Shown here one piece after another: positions 27,913 to 39,714 of a DNA stretch of 64,000 bases. The DNA comes from Streptomonospora sp. PA3 (GTDB lineage Bacteria > Actinomycetota > Actinomycetes > Streptosporangiales > Streptosporangiaceae). Position 1 is the first letter of the stretch. Each line of letters opens with the position of its first letter. Location of the stretch: the NCBI RefSeq assembly GCF_009728995.1, contig NZ_VTZW01000003.1:1-64000 (forward strand), given 5' to 3'. A model generated the notes under the pieces. The model saw nothing but the letters and a program-made list of their open reading frames with translations, did no database searches and was not told the origin of the DNA. Made by a program: the position numbers and the translations under genes.

Positions 27913-27926
27913 GTTCCCGCGGGAAC
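27913..27926. promoter_or_regulatory. Perfect 14-bp palindrome upstream of the Met/Gly-rich gene
   Basis: GTTCCCGCGGGAAC is a perfect palindrome 52 nt upstream of the ATG at 27861, in the short space after the symporter terminator. It is a plausible operator; no regulator is identified. Confidence 0.4.
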
Positions 27927-27950
27927 GGGCGGCTGTCGCTTCCAAGAGTA

Positions 27951-27981
27951 CGGGCGGCCCGCCGCTCCGGCGGGCCGCCCG
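27951..27981 (-). terminator. Terminator of the symporter gene
   Basis: CGGGCGGCCCGCCG (27951-27964) pairs perfectly with 27968-27981 around a CTC loop, 27 nt after the symporter stop on the minus strand. Confidence 0.8.
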
Positions 27982-28007
27982 TCGGGCGGGTCTCAGGCGA
28001 GGGCGGG

Positions 28008-29444
28008 TCAGCCCGCTGTGCCCGACCGGGCCGGGGCATCCTGCTCGGCGTCGGTGCGCGCTTCGCTCTCGGCGGCCTCGGCGGCCGCCTGCTCGGCGTC
28101 GTCCCGCAGCTCCGCGCCGCTGTCCGGCTCGACGAAGCCGCCGAGGCCGCGCGGGGCGTGGAAGCGGGCCACGTCCATGATCCGCTCGCGCTTGGCGACC
28201 AGGGCCGGCACGAACGCCTGACCGGCCACGTTGGTCGCGGTGCGGCCCATGTCCAGGATCGGGTCGACGGCCAGCAGCAGGCCCACGCCCTCCAGCGGCA
28301 GGCCCACCGTCGACAGCGTCAGGGTCAGCATGACCGTGGCGCCCGTGGTGCCCGCGGTGGCGGCCGAGCCGATCACCGACACGAACACGATGAGCAGGTA
28401 GTCGGTCAGGTTCAGCGGCACGCCGTAGAACTGCGAGACGAAGATCGCGGCGATCGCGGGGTAGATCGCGGCGCAGCCGTCCATCTTGGTGGTGGCGCCG
28501 AAGGGGACGGCGAAGGACGCGTAGTGGCGCGGCACGCCGAAGTTGGTCTCGGCCACGCGCTCGGTCACCGGCATGGTGCCCATCGAGGACCGCGATACGA
28601 ATCCGAGCTGCGCGGCCGGCCACACGCCGGTGAGGTACTTCAGCGGCGAGAGCCCGTGCAGCCGGGCCAGGACCGGGTAGACGACGAAGACCACCAGGAC
28701 CAGGCCGACGTAGACGGCCAGTGCGAACCGGCCCAGCGCGCCCACGGTGGTCCAGCCGTAGCTGTAGACCGCGTTGCCCAGTAGGCCGGCCGTGCCCAGC
28801 GGGGCCAGCCGGATGACCCACCACAGCACCTTCAGCACCACGCTCAGCGCCGAGCGGGTGAAGGCCAGGAACGGCTCGGCGGCCGATCCCACGCGCACCG
28901 CCGCGACGCCGACCGCGATCGCGATGACGATGAGCTGCAGGGCGTTGAAGTCCAGCGTGGTGGTCAGCGCGCCGGCCTCCTCGGAGGTGCCGGCCGTCAG
29001 CCCGAGGAAGTTGACCGGGACCAGGCTCTCCAGGAACGCAAGCCACGAGCCGTGGGACTCGGCGTCGGGGGCCTGCGCGGCGCCGGCGTCCACGCCGCTG
29101 TTGACGCCCGGCTGGAACAGCAGGCCCAGGCCGATGCCGATGGCCACCGCGATCAGCGCGGTGATGGCGAACCACAGCAGCGTCTGCCCGGCGAGGCGGG
29201 CGGCGTTGGAGGTGTTGCGCAGGTTGGCGATGGAGGAGACGACCGCCAGCAGGATCAGCGGCGGCACGATCGTGCGCAGCAGCGTCACGAACGTGGAGCC
29301 GATGGTGTCGAGGGTCAGGGCGAGCCAGTTGGGGTCCTCGGCGGTGCCGCCGAGCTGGCGGGCGACCACGCCCAGGGCGACGCCGACGACGAGCGCGGCC
29401 AGGACTTGTACGGCGAAGGGTATGCGCCGCAACGCGGAAAGCAC
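28008..29444 (-). CDS. Dicarboxylate/amino acid:cation symporter (DAACS family)
   Basis: A 478-residue secondary transporter of the GltP/DctA/GltPh family, taking up glutamate, aspartate or C4-dicarboxylates with Na+ or H+. The first helices include FAVQVLAALVVGVALGVVA. HP1 holds the serine-rich SRSSMGTMPVT, TM7 the NMDGT-type signature as TKMDGCAAIYPA, HP2 the AGTTGATVMLTL loop and TM8 LDMGRTATNVAGQ with the substrate-binding Asp, Arg and Asn. An acidic Ala/Glu-rich tail follows. GTG 29444 is 8 nt after AGGAG. The 296-nt upstream region contains the palindrome TCACGTGA (29685-29692) and a CCCCG/CGGGG hairpin, possible control elements. Confidence 0.93.
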   Translation of the reverse strand: MLSALRRIPFAVQVLAALVVGVALGVVARQLGGTAEDPNWLALTLDTIGSTFVTLLRTIVPPLILLAVVSSIANLRNTSNAARLAGQTLLWFAITALIAVAIGIGLGLLFQPGVNSGVDAGAAQAPDAESHGSWLAFLESLVPVNFLGLTAGTSEEAGALTTTLDFNALQLIVIAIAVGVAAVRVGSAAEPFLAFTRSALSVVLKVLWWVIRLAPLGTAGLLGNAVYSYGWTTVGALGRFALAVYVGLVLVVFVVYPVLARLHGLSPLKYLTGVWPAAQLGFVSRSSMGTMPVTERVAETNFGVPRHYASFAVPFGATTKMDGCAAIYPAIAAIFVSQFYGVPLNLTDYLLIVFVSVIGSAATAGTTGATVMLTLTLSTVGLPLEGVGLLLAVDPILDMGRTATNVAGQAFVPALVAKRERIMDVARFHAPRGLGGFVEPDSGAELRDDAEQAAAEAAESEARTDAEQDAPARSGTAG

Positions 29445-29740
29445 GGTGTGACTCCTGAATCGGGACGTAACCGGTGCCCCGCGGGTGGCGGGGGCACCTC
29501 GGGGAGATGAGGACGCGGCCGGGCCGCAGCGCCGGGGGCGGCGGCGGAGGTCAGGCCCGAGGACACGCCTGCGAGGCGACGCGGCACAGGTCGATGTGCC
29601 GTCGCACGGTCAGGCCCCAAAGATTCGTCACGAACGAGCACAATGGCGGCCATCGCCCGGTTATTCCCCGGTCCGGGGAGAGTGTCACGTGAATCACACG
29701 GGCGACTTCACACGGTCGCAGGTGGGAAGCCTGCCGCGGC

Positions 29741-30618
29741 CCGGCGCCAGGGGGTACGTCCCGTTTAAGCGGGTGGGCACCACAGCGGTTGCGGCGATGG
29801 GGGTGGGGTGCGCGCGTAGCGCCCGCCCGTTCCCCGCCGCCGCCCCTAACGGAGGCGCTTCGCGCCACGTAGCTGTTCAGAGCCGGCTTGCCGCCGAGCG
29901 CATGGCGCACCTTTGCGCTGGGCCGGTCACCGGTGGCCTGTCCCCGGTAGCACGGCTCCGTCCGACAGGTTCAGCGTGCGCTCGGCGGCAAGCTGCGTCG
30001 GCGCTTCGCGAGGCGCGCCCATTGCCGCAGCCTCGGTGGTGGCGGGTTCTCTGCGGTTCCCGGTGGGTTCCTCTGTCTTGGTGACCGGAGGAACCCTCCG
30101 GGGACGGCCCAGGGTGGGCACCACAGCGGTTGCGGCAATGGGGCTGGGGTGCGCGCAGCGCTGTGCGTCGGCTTGCCGCCGAGTGCACGGTGCTCCTTTG
30201 TGCAGGAGTTCCGCCACCGGTGGTGCGGCTCCGCCTGGGAAGGACCGCGTGCGCTCGGCGGCAAGCTGCGTCGGCGCTTCGCGAGGCGCGCCCATTGCCG
30301 CAGCCTCGGTGGTGGCGGGTTCTCTGTGGTTCCCGGTGGGTTCCTCTGTCTTGGTGACCGGAGGAACCCTCCGGGGACGGCCCAGGGTAGGCACCACAGG
30401 AGGTTGCGGCAATGGGGCTGTGATGCGCGCAGCGCTGTGCGCCGGCTTGCCGCCGAGCGCACGGTGCTCCTTTGTGCCGGAGTTCCGCCACCGGTGGTGC
30501 GGCTCCGCCTGGGAAGGACCGCGTGCGCTCGGCGGCAAGCTGCGTCGGCGCTTCGCGAGGCGCGCCCATTGCCGCAGCCTCGGTGGTGGCGGGTTCTCTG
30601 CGGTTCCCGGAGGGTTCC
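29741..30618 (+). repeat. Tandem array 2 of the 274-bp foldback repeat (three units)
   Basis: Same family and orientation as the array at 791-2195. The anchor GGCTTGCCGCCGAG occurs at 29885, 30170 and 30444 (periods 285 and 274). The left leader (29741-29884) matches 791-926 almost base for base after a small indel, including GTTTAAG and the CCCCTAACGGAGGCGCTTCGCG stretch split over two pairing arms. The right end again stops at GGGTTCC (30618), 23 nt before the accA stop codon at 30641. The units carry the same nested pairing as array 1. No open frame here has independent support. Confidence 0.9.
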
Positions 30619-30640
30619 GCACGCGGCCTGCCCCGCGGGC

Positions 30641-32425
30641 TCAGGCGTCCTTGATCTGGCAGACGACCCCGCCGTTGCTCAGGCCGTCGCCGGCCGCCAC
30701 CGACAGGTCGGTGATCACGCCGGACTTGTGCGCGGTCAGCGGCTGCTCCATCTTCATCGCCTCGATGACGACGACCGGGTCGCCCTCGGCCACGGTCTGG
30801 CCGTCCTCGGCGACCACCTTGACCACCGTGCCCTGCATCGGCGAGACCAGCGCGTCGCCGCCGGCCGCGGCCGCCGTGCCCCCGGTCCTGCCGCCGCCGC
30901 GCCGGGGCGCGCGCCCGGCCTGCTTGCGGCCGCCCGCGCCGCCCGGGGCGCTCGCCGCGGCCCCGAGGTCGGCGGGCAGCACGACCTCCAGGCGCTTGCC
31001 GCCGACCTCGACCGTGACCGTCTCGCGCTCACCGGGCTCGGCCTGCTCGGCGGCCCCGGAGTAGGGCTCGATGCGGTTGTCGAACTCGGTCTCGATCCAG
31101 CGGGTGTGCACCGAGAACGGGGTCGCCGGATCGGCCGGGGCGAAGGCCGGGTCGTCGATGACGGCCAGGTGGAAGGGGATGACCGTGGGCATCCCGCCGA
31201 CCCGGAACTCCGCCAGAGCACGGCGCGAGCGCTCCAGGGCCTGGGCGCGGGTGGAGCCGGTGACGATCAGCTTGGCCACCATGGAGTCGAAGGCCTGGGG
31301 CACCGTGAACCCGGCCTCGCAGCCGGTGTCGACCCGCACGCCGGGACCGCCGGGCATGCTCAGCGCGGTGATGGTGCCCGGAGCGGGCATGAAGTTGCGG
31401 CCGGCGTCCTCGGCGTTGATGCGGAACTCGAAGGAGTGCCCGCGCAGCCGCGGGTCGCCGTAGCCCAGCTCCTCGCCGTCGGCGATGCGGAACATCTCGC
31501 GGACCAGGTCGATCCCCGCGACCTCCTCGGTGACCGGGTGCTCGACCTGGAGGCGGGTGTTGACCTCCAGGAAGGAGACGGTGCCGTCGGCGCCGACCAG
31601 GAACTCGCAGGTGGCCGCCCCCACGTAGCCGGCCTCGGCCAGGATCGCCTTGGACGAGGAGTACAGCAGCTCCTCCTGCTCGCGGGTGAGGAACGGCGCG
31701 GGCGCCTCCTCGACGAGCTTCTGGTGGCGGCGCTGCAGCGAGCAGTCGCGGGTGGAGACCACCACCACGTTGCCGCGGGTGTCGGCCAGGCACTGGGTCT
31801 CGACGTGGCGGGGGCGGTCCAGGTAGCGCTCGACGAAGCACTCGCCGCGGCCGAAGGCCGCCACCGCCTCGCGCACGGCGGAGTCGAACGCCTCGGGGAC
31901 CTCCTCGCGCGTGCGGGCGACCTTGAGGCCGCGCCCGCCGCCGCCGAAGGCCGCCTTGATCGCGATGGGCAGCCCGTGCTCCTCGGCGAAGGCCAGGGCC
32001 TCCTCGGCTCCGGCGACGGGGTCGGAGGTGCCCGGCGCCAAGGGGGCGCCCACCTTCTGGGCGATGTGGCGGGCGGCGACCTTGTCGCCCAGGGCGGTGA
32101 TGGCCGAGGGCGGCGGACCGATCCAGGTGAGCCCCGCGTCGATGACGGCCCGAGCGAAGTCGGCGTTCTCGGCGAGGAAGCCGTAGCCGGGGTGCACGGC
32201 GTCGGCACCGGTGCGCTCGGCCACCGCAAGGAGCTTGCCGATGTCGAGGTAGGTGTCGGCCGGGGTCTGCCCGCCCAGGGCGTGGGCTTCGTCGGCGACC
32301 TTGGTGTGCAGCGCGTCCAGGTCGGGATCGGCGTAGACGGCGACACTGGCGATACCGGCGTCGCGGCAGGCGCGCGCGACGCGGACCGCGATCTCGCCCC
32401 GGTTGGCGATCAGAACTTTGCGCAC
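30641..32425 (-). CDS. accA: Acyl-CoA carboxylase alpha subunit (biotin carboxylase + biotin carrier)
   Basis: Carboxylates its own biotin and presents it to the beta subunit to make malonyl- or methylmalonyl-CoA. The N-terminal biotin carboxylase domain shows [13 protein letters not shown], the ATP-grasp glycine loop [24 protein letters not shown] and [17 protein letters not shown]. An Ala/Gly/Arg linker leads to the C-terminal carrier domain with the biotinylation site EAMKMEQ. The 594-residue length is typical of actinobacterial AccA. I prefer GTG 32425: an AGGAGG ends directly at ATG 32434 (no spacing) but lies 9 nt before the GTG. It is third in the accD-accE-accA run; repeat array 2 begins right after the stop. 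Confidence 0.94.
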   Translation of the reverse strand: MRKVLIANRGEIAVRVARACRDAGIASVAVYADPDLDALHTKVADEAHALGGQTPADTYLDIGKLLAVAERTGADAVHPGYGFLAENADFARAVIDAGLTWIGPPPSAITALGDKVAARHIAQKVGAPLAPGTSDPVAGAEEALAFAEEHGLPIAIKAAFGGGGRGLKVARTREEVPEAFDSAVREAVAAFGRGECFVERYLDRPRHVETQCLADTRGNVVVVSTRDCSLQRRHQKLVEEAPAPFLTREQEELLYSSSKAILAEAGYVGAATCEFLVGADGTVSFLEVNTRLQVEHPVTEEVAGIDLVREMFRIADGEELGYGDPRLRGHSFEFRINAEDAGRNFMPAPGTITALSMPGGPGVRVDTGCEAGFTVPQAFDSMVAKLIVTGSTRAQALERSRRALAEFRVGGMPTVIPFHLAVIDDPAFAPADPATPFSVHTRWIETEFDNRIEPYSGAAEQAEPGERETVTVEVGGKRLEVVLPADLGAAASAPGGAGGRKQAGRAPRRGGGRTGGTAAAAGGDALVSPMQGTVVKVVAEDGQTVAEGDPVVVIEAMKMEQPLTAHKSGVITDLSVAAGDGLSNGGVVCQIKDA

Positions 32426-32539
32426 GGTGGGCATCCTCCTGCTCCGGCGTATGCGGGGGCCGCGCCGGATTGTGACAAGTCTAGAAAAACGCGGGCGGCG
32501 GCGGGGCCGAACCGGCCCGCCTGTGGACGGGCGGGGCCG

Positions 32540-32800
32540 TCAGCGCGGGCGGCAGGCGGCCCGCCAGGCGCCGGGCCCGGGCGCCGGCGGCAGGCCCAGC
32601 AGCCGGGATCGGTCGCGCCACCCCGACGGGGGCGGCCCCTCCTCGTCGCCGCGTGCCGCGGCCCGGGCGGCCCGGGCGGCCCGGGCGCGCGCGGTCAGCA
32701 CCGCGACGAGCGCCGCGGCCTCCTCGGGCGCGGGGTCGCCGCGCACCACCCGCAGAAACGGCGCGGGGCGCGGCCGGGGTCCGGAGTCGTCGGTCGGCAT
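32540..32800 (-). CDS. accE: Acyl-CoA carboxylase epsilon subunit
   Basis: An 86-residue protein lying 8 nt after accD on the same strand. The conserved N-terminal segment FLRVVRGDPAPEEAAALVAVL is the mark of the AccE/PccE family, which stabilises actinobacterial acyl-CoA carboxylase holoenzymes and raises their activity. The middle is a run of Arg and Ala, and the end WRDRSRLLGLP...WRAACRPR resembles the family's C-terminal W-containing motif. The long upstream open frame in this phase is antisense and not coding. Confidence 0.88.
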   Translation of the reverse strand: MPTDDSGPRPRPAPFLRVVRGDPAPEEAAALVAVLTARARAARAARAAARGDEEGPPPSGWRDRSRLLGLPPAPGPGAWRAACRPR

Positions 32801-32808
32801 AGGGCCCC

Positions 32809-34413
32809 TCACAGCGGGATGTTCCCGTGCTTCTTGGGCGGCAGCTGCTCGCGCTTGCCCTCCAGCGACCGCAGCGCCTTGGCGACCGACGTGCGGGTCT
32901 CGGAGGGCAGGATGACGCCGTCGACGTAGCCCCGCTCGGCAGCGGAATAGGGGTTGAGCAGGGTGTCCTCGTAGTCCTGGATCAGCCGCGCGCGCTCGGT
33001 CTCGACGTCCTCGGCGGCGGCCAGCGTCTTGCGGTGCAGGATGTTGACCGCGCCCTGGGCGCCCATTACCGCGATCTGGGCGGTCGGCCAGGCCAGGTTG
33101 ACGTCGGCGCCCAGGTGCTTGGAGCCCATGACGTCGTAGGCGCCGCCGAAGGCCTTGCGGGTGATAACGGTGACCAGCGGGACCGTCGCCTCGGCGTAGG
33201 CGTAGATGAGCTTGGCGCCGTGGCGGATGATGCCGTTCCACTCCTGGTCGGTGCCGGGCAGGAACCCGGGCACGTCCACGAAGGTCAGCACCGGGACGTT
33301 GAAGGCGTCGCAGGTGCGCACGAACCGCGCCGCCTTCTCCGAGGCGTCGATGTCCAGGCACCCGGCCAGGCTCATCGGCTGGTTGGCGACCACGCCCACC
33401 GGCCGGCCCCTCACACGTCCGTAGCCGACCACGATGTTGGCGGCGTACTGGGCGTGCACCTCCAGGAACGCGCCGTCGTCGAGGACGTGCTCGATCACCC
33501 GGTGCATGTCGTAGGGCTGGTTGGCCGAGTCGGGCACGAAGGAGTCCAGCTCCCGGTCGGCCTCGGTGATCTCGTCCTCGCCCGGCGCCTCGGCCTGGGG
33601 AGGGTCCTCCAGGTTGTTGGCGGGCAGGTAGGACAGCAGGTCGCGGACGTAGTCGAGGGCGTCCTGCTCGTCGGCGGCCATGTAGTGGGCGACGCCGGAC
33701 CTGGAGTTGTGCGAGCGGGCGCCGCCCAGCTCCTCCATGGTCACGTCCTCGCCGGTCACGGTCTTGATGACGTCGGGACCGGTGATGAACATCTGCGAGG
33801 ACTGGTCGACCATCACGACGAAGTCGGTCAGCGCCGGGGAGTACACGTGCCCGCCCGCCGCCGCGCCCATGATCAGCGAGATCTGCGGGATGACGCCCGA
33901 GCCGCGGACGTTGCGCTTGAAGATCTCGGCGTAGAGCCCGAGGGCGACCACGCCCTCCTGGATGCGCGCGCCGCCGCCCTCGTTGATGCCCACGACCGGG
34001 CAGCCGGTCTTCAGCGCGTGGTCGAGGACCTTGACGATCTTCTCGCCGTAGACCTCGCCGAGGGAGCCGCCGAAGACGGTGACGTCCTGGCTGAACACCG
34101 CCACCGGGCGGCCGTCGACGGTTCCGTGGCCGGTGACGACACCGTCGCCGTAGGGGCGGTTGGCGTCGAGTCCGAAGCTGGTGGACCGGTGCCGCGCCAG
34201 GGCGTCGAACTCCACGAACGATCCGGGGTCGAGCAGCGCGTCGATGCGCTCGCGCGCGGTCATCTTCCCCTTGGCGTGCTGCTTCTCGATGGCTCGCTGC
34301 GAACCGGCGTGGACCGCCTCGTAGCGGCGGCGCTGCAGGTCGGCGAGCTTGCCCGCGGTGGTGTGGATGTCGATCTGGTCCGCGGGCAGCGGTTCAGGGG
34401 CTTCGGTGGCCAT
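32809..34413 (-). CDS. accD: Acyl-CoA (acetyl/propionyl-CoA) carboxylase beta subunit, carboxyltransferase
   Basis: Transfers the carboxyl group from biotin to acyl-CoA. The 534-residue protein has the full two-domain crotonase fold: [32 protein letters not shown], the first oxyanion region [10 protein letters not shown], the [16 protein letters not shown] substrate region, then [13 protein letters not shown] and [15 protein letters not shown] with the second oxyanion hole. It is closest in layout to AccD5/PccB. It heads the accD-accE-accA operon and is divergent from ppc across 315 nt. Substrate choice (acetyl or propionyl) cannot be read securely here. Confidence 0.94.
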   Translation of the reverse strand: MATEAPEPLPADQIDIHTTAGKLADLQRRRYEAVHAGSQRAIEKQHAKGKMTARERIDALLDPGSFVEFDALARHRSTSFGLDANRPYGDGVVTGHGTVDGRPVAVFSQDVTVFGGSLGEVYGEKIVKVLDHALKTGCPVVGINEGGGARIQEGVVALGLYAEIFKRNVRGSGVIPQISLIMGAAAGGHVYSPALTDFVVMVDQSSQMFITGPDVIKTVTGEDVTMEELGGARSHNSRSGVAHYMAADEQDALDYVRDLLSYLPANNLEDPPQAEAPGEDEITEADRELDSFVPDSANQPYDMHRVIEHVLDDGAFLEVHAQYAANIVVGYGRVRGRPVGVVANQPMSLAGCLDIDASEKAARFVRTCDAFNVPVLTFVDVPGFLPGTDQEWNGIIRHGAKLIYAYAEATVPLVTVITRKAFGGAYDVMGSKHLGADVNLAWPTAQIAVMGAQGAVNILHRKTLAAAEDVETERARLIQDYEDTLLNPYSAAERGYVDGVILPSETRTSVAKALRSLEGKREQLPPKKHGNIPL

Positions 34414-34694
34414 AAGCCCTCACGATAACTCCGCCGGCGGCCGGTGCGCTGGCCTCCCCCGGGTTCGCCCAGCGGGAAGTGGCGTTGGACACATCGCGGC
34501 GGGGTGAGGCGGCCGCCGCGGGACCAAGCCGGGGAAAAGCCCGCCGCGCACCGGGAGTCCGCGGCCCCTCGCCGGGGTATCGGCCCCTGAAGAGGGCGGA
34601 TGAGGGCCGGCCCGCACCGGCCCCCCCCCGGGGCGTCGCCGCGGCGCGGCGGCCGGTTCGCGCGGACGGCCGCGGCTGCCCCGACTCCGCCGCG

Positions 34695-34710
34695 AAAGGT
34701 CCAGACCAAT
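34695..34710. promoter_or_regulatory. DasR-like site upstream of ppc
   Basis: AAAGGTCCAGACCAAT resembles the DasR operator consensus ACTGGTCTAGACCACT (12 of 16 positions, with both GGTC and GACC arms intact) and lies 18 nt before the ppc start. The rest of the 315-nt accD-ppc spacer is C-rich and shows no other element. A repressor sensing amino-sugar phosphates here would link PEP use to sugar uptake, but the match is partial. Confidence 0.35.
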
Positions 34711-34728
34711 CTGGGTAAGGTCGTCCAC

Positions 34729-37371
<2,643 letters not shown>

Positions 37372-37471
37372 GGCGCGGGCGGCGCCGTCCGCGCCCCGTG
37401 CGGGTGCGTGCGCCCGCCCGCGCCCGCTGCGCCGCTGTGCGCACGGGCGCGGCGGGCGGTTGAATGGGGCC

Positions 37472-38368
37472 ATGACCGCAGCGACCGCATCCTCCCCGGG
37501 CGACCCGGGTCCCTCAGGCACGTCCCGGCCGCCGCTGGACGCATCCGCGCTGGAGCGCGCCCTGGTCCGCCCCGGCGGGCTGTGGCGGACGGTCGAGGTG
37601 CTGCCGGAGGTCGGATCCACAAACAGCGAGCTGCTGGAACGCGCCGGCGCGGGCGAACCCGCGGGGGTGGTGCTGGCGACCGACCACCAGACGGCCGGGC
37701 GCGGCCGGCTCGACCGGGGCTTCGCGACCCCGGCGCGGGCCGCGCTGACGCTGTCGGTGCTGGTGCGCCCGGCGACCTCGCCGGCCCGGCTGGGGTGGCT
37801 GCCGCTGCTGATGGGCGTCGCCGCCGTCCGGACCCTGCGCGGCGGCCCCGGCGTGCCCGCGGTGCTGAAGTGGCCCAACGACGTCCTGGCCGCAGACAGC
37901 GAGCACAAGCTCGCCGGCATCCTCTCCGAAGCGGCCTTCCCGCACGCGCAGCCCTCCGGCGGCGCCGGCGGCGCGGGGGTCGGCGTCGTCATCGGCATCG
38001 GCCTCAACGTCGCCCAGCGCCGCGACGAACTGCCGGTGGAGACCGCCACCTCGCTCGCGCTGTGCGGCGCCCCCGGCGCCGACCGGCAGCGGCTGGCGGA
38101 GGCGCTGCCGGAGGAGTTCGAAGCGCTGTACAGCGCGTGGTCGGCGGTCGGCGGCGACGCCGCAGCGTCGGGCCTGGCCGAGGAGTACCGCGCCTGCTGC
38201 ACGACGCTGGGCCGCCGCGTGCGCGTCCACCTGCCGGGCGGGCGCGAACTGCACGGCGAGGCGACCGGCGTCGACGCCGAGGGGCGCCTGGCGCTGCGCG
38301 CCGACACCGGCGAGGAGCACCTGCTCAGCGCGGGCGACATCGTCCACCTGCGCCCCGCCGGTACCTAG
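37472..38368 (+). CDS. birA: Biotin-[acetyl-CoA-carboxylase] ligase, no DNA-binding domain
   Basis: Activates biotin with ATP and attaches it to the lysine of carrier domains such as EAMKMEQ of the nearby AccA. Motifs are STNSELLERA, GRGRLDRGFATPA (biotinyl-AMP loop), LKWPNDVL, KLAGILSEA and GIGLNV, followed by the small C-terminal SH3-like domain. At 298 residues it has no N-terminal helix-turn-helix, so it is a class I ligase and not a repressor. ATG 37472 is chosen over the in-frame TTG 37460. Its place beside the acc genes matches M. tuberculosis Rv3279c. Confidence 0.93.
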   Translation: MTAATASSPGDPGPSGTSRPPLDASALERALVRPGGLWRTVEVLPEVGSTNSELLERAGAGEPAGVVLATDHQTAGRGRLDRGFATPARAALTLSVLVRPATSPARLGWLPLLMGVAAVRTLRGGPGVPAVLKWPNDVLAADSEHKLAGILSEAAFPHAQPSGGAGGAGVGVVIGIGLNVAQRRDELPVETATSLALCGAPGADRQRLAEALPEEFEALYSAWSAVGGDAAASGLAEEYRACCTTLGRRVRVHLPGGRELHGEATGVDAEGRLALRADTGEEHLLSAGDIVHLRPAGT

Positions 38369-38640
38369 CAGGCAGGCCGGGTGTACCGGCGGCCGGGCTG
38401 TGCGAGGATCGGCGGCGGGGCGGGTCGCCGCCCGCCTGCCCCGTTGCCGAACGGGGGCCGCAGAGCACCGGGGCGGGCCCCCGGGTCCGCGAGGGCGTGC
38501 CCGGGTTCCCGCGGGACCTGGTGTTTCTTGACGCGCACCGCCCGCACGTACTAAACCGACAGTGACAAACGGGCGCCCGCCCCTTCCGCCCGGCCGCCGT
38601 CCTCCCCAGCCGCACTGGCCTCTAACACGAGAGTTTCCGC

Positions 38641-39651
38641 ATGCCGCCGCGTCCCGACCCGACCGAGATCGAAGCCGTCCTGCTCGGTGGCGAGGCGCGC
38701 TACACGCGCGAGGAGGCCGTCCAGCTCGCCGGAGCCTCCGGGGACTTCTCCAAGCGCGTGTGGCGGGCCCTGGGTTTCGCCACACGCAGCGACGACGCAG
38801 TGGCCTTCACCGACGGCGACGTCGAGGCGCTGCGCATCACCTCCGAGCTGATGAAGAACGGGGTCCTCGACGAGGACGCCGCGATCCGGCTGGCCCGTGC
38901 CATGGGCCAGACCATGGCGCGGCTGGCCGAGTGGCAGACCAGCATCCTCTCGACGCTCTCCTACGCCCCCGAGAAGGGCACCGACGAGGAGCCGCACGGC
39001 CCGCTGGTGGGCTTCGCCCAGGAGCTGATGCCCGACATCGAGAGCCTGCTGCTCTACATCTGGCGGCGCCAGCTCGCCGCGTCGGTGGCGCGCCGGATCG
39101 CGTTCCTGCGCAGCAGCGAGGACGCCGCCCCCACCTACTTCCCGCTGGCGGTGGGATTCGCCGACCTGGTGTCGTTCACGACGCTGAGCCGCGAGCTGGA
39201 CGAGGTCGAGCTGGCCGAGGTGGTCGAGGGCTTCGAGTCCACCGCTACCGACATCGTGGCCTCGGGCGGCGGCCGCGTCGTCAAGACGCTCGGCGACGAG
39301 ATCCTCTACGTCGCCAACACCGCCGAGCAGGCCGCCGAGATCGCGCTGCAGCTGGCCGACGGCGTCAAGACCCACATCGAGGTGCCCGACGTGCGGGTGG
39401 GGCTCGCCTACGGCCCGGTGCTGGCGCTGCTGGGCGACGTCTTCGGCACCACGGTCAACCGCTCGTCGCGGCTGACCTCCTTCGCCCGCCCCGGCACCAT
39501 CCTGATCGACGAGGCGCTCGCCGAGCAGCTGCGCGACGACCCGTCCCTGCAGATCGTCGCCGTGCGCGCGCGCCACGCCCACGGGCTGGGGCAGCTGCAG
39601 CCCTACGCCCTGCGCCGCAGCTTCGAACCCGCGGGCCCCGCGGCGGGCTGA
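38641..39651 (+). CDS. Class III adenylate cyclase with N-terminal regulatory domain
   Basis: Makes cAMP. The catalytic domain covers about residues 175-325: FADLVSFTTLSREL with the metal-binding Asp, KTLGDEILYVA (lysine and second metal Asp), VRVGLAYGPVL and FGTTVNRSSRLTSFARPG. The N-terminal 160 residues are helical and resemble the autoinhibitory domain of the Rv1264 group, which senses pH; no membrane helix is present, so it is cytosolic. A Streptomyces Cya gene also lies beside birA and acc genes. ATG 38641 is preceded by GAGAG. Confidence 0.92.
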   Translation: MPPRPDPTEIEAVLLGGEARYTREEAVQLAGASGDFSKRVWRALGFATRSDDAVAFTDGDVEALRITSELMKNGVLDEDAAIRLARAMGQTMARLAEWQTSILSTLSYAPEKGTDEEPHGPLVGFAQELMPDIESLLLYIWRRQLAASVARRIAFLRSSEDAAPTYFPLAVGFADLVSFTTLSRELDEVELAEVVEGFESTATDIVASGGGRVVKTLGDEILYVANTAEQAAEIALQLADGVKTHIEVPDVRVGLAYGPVLALLGDVFGTTVNRSSRLTSFARPGTILIDEALAEQLRDDPSLQIVAVRARHAHGLGQLQPYALRRSFEPAGPAAG

Positions 39652-39714
39652 GGCCCGCGGCACGGAGCGCCGCCCTCACGACGGGCACGGATCCGCAAGG
39701 CCCCCTCCGGGCGG

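Noticed and set aside
30149-32929. A 926-codon plus-strand frame through array 2 and accA
   Set aside because: Antisense to a well-supported biotin carboxylase gene and fed by the repeats.
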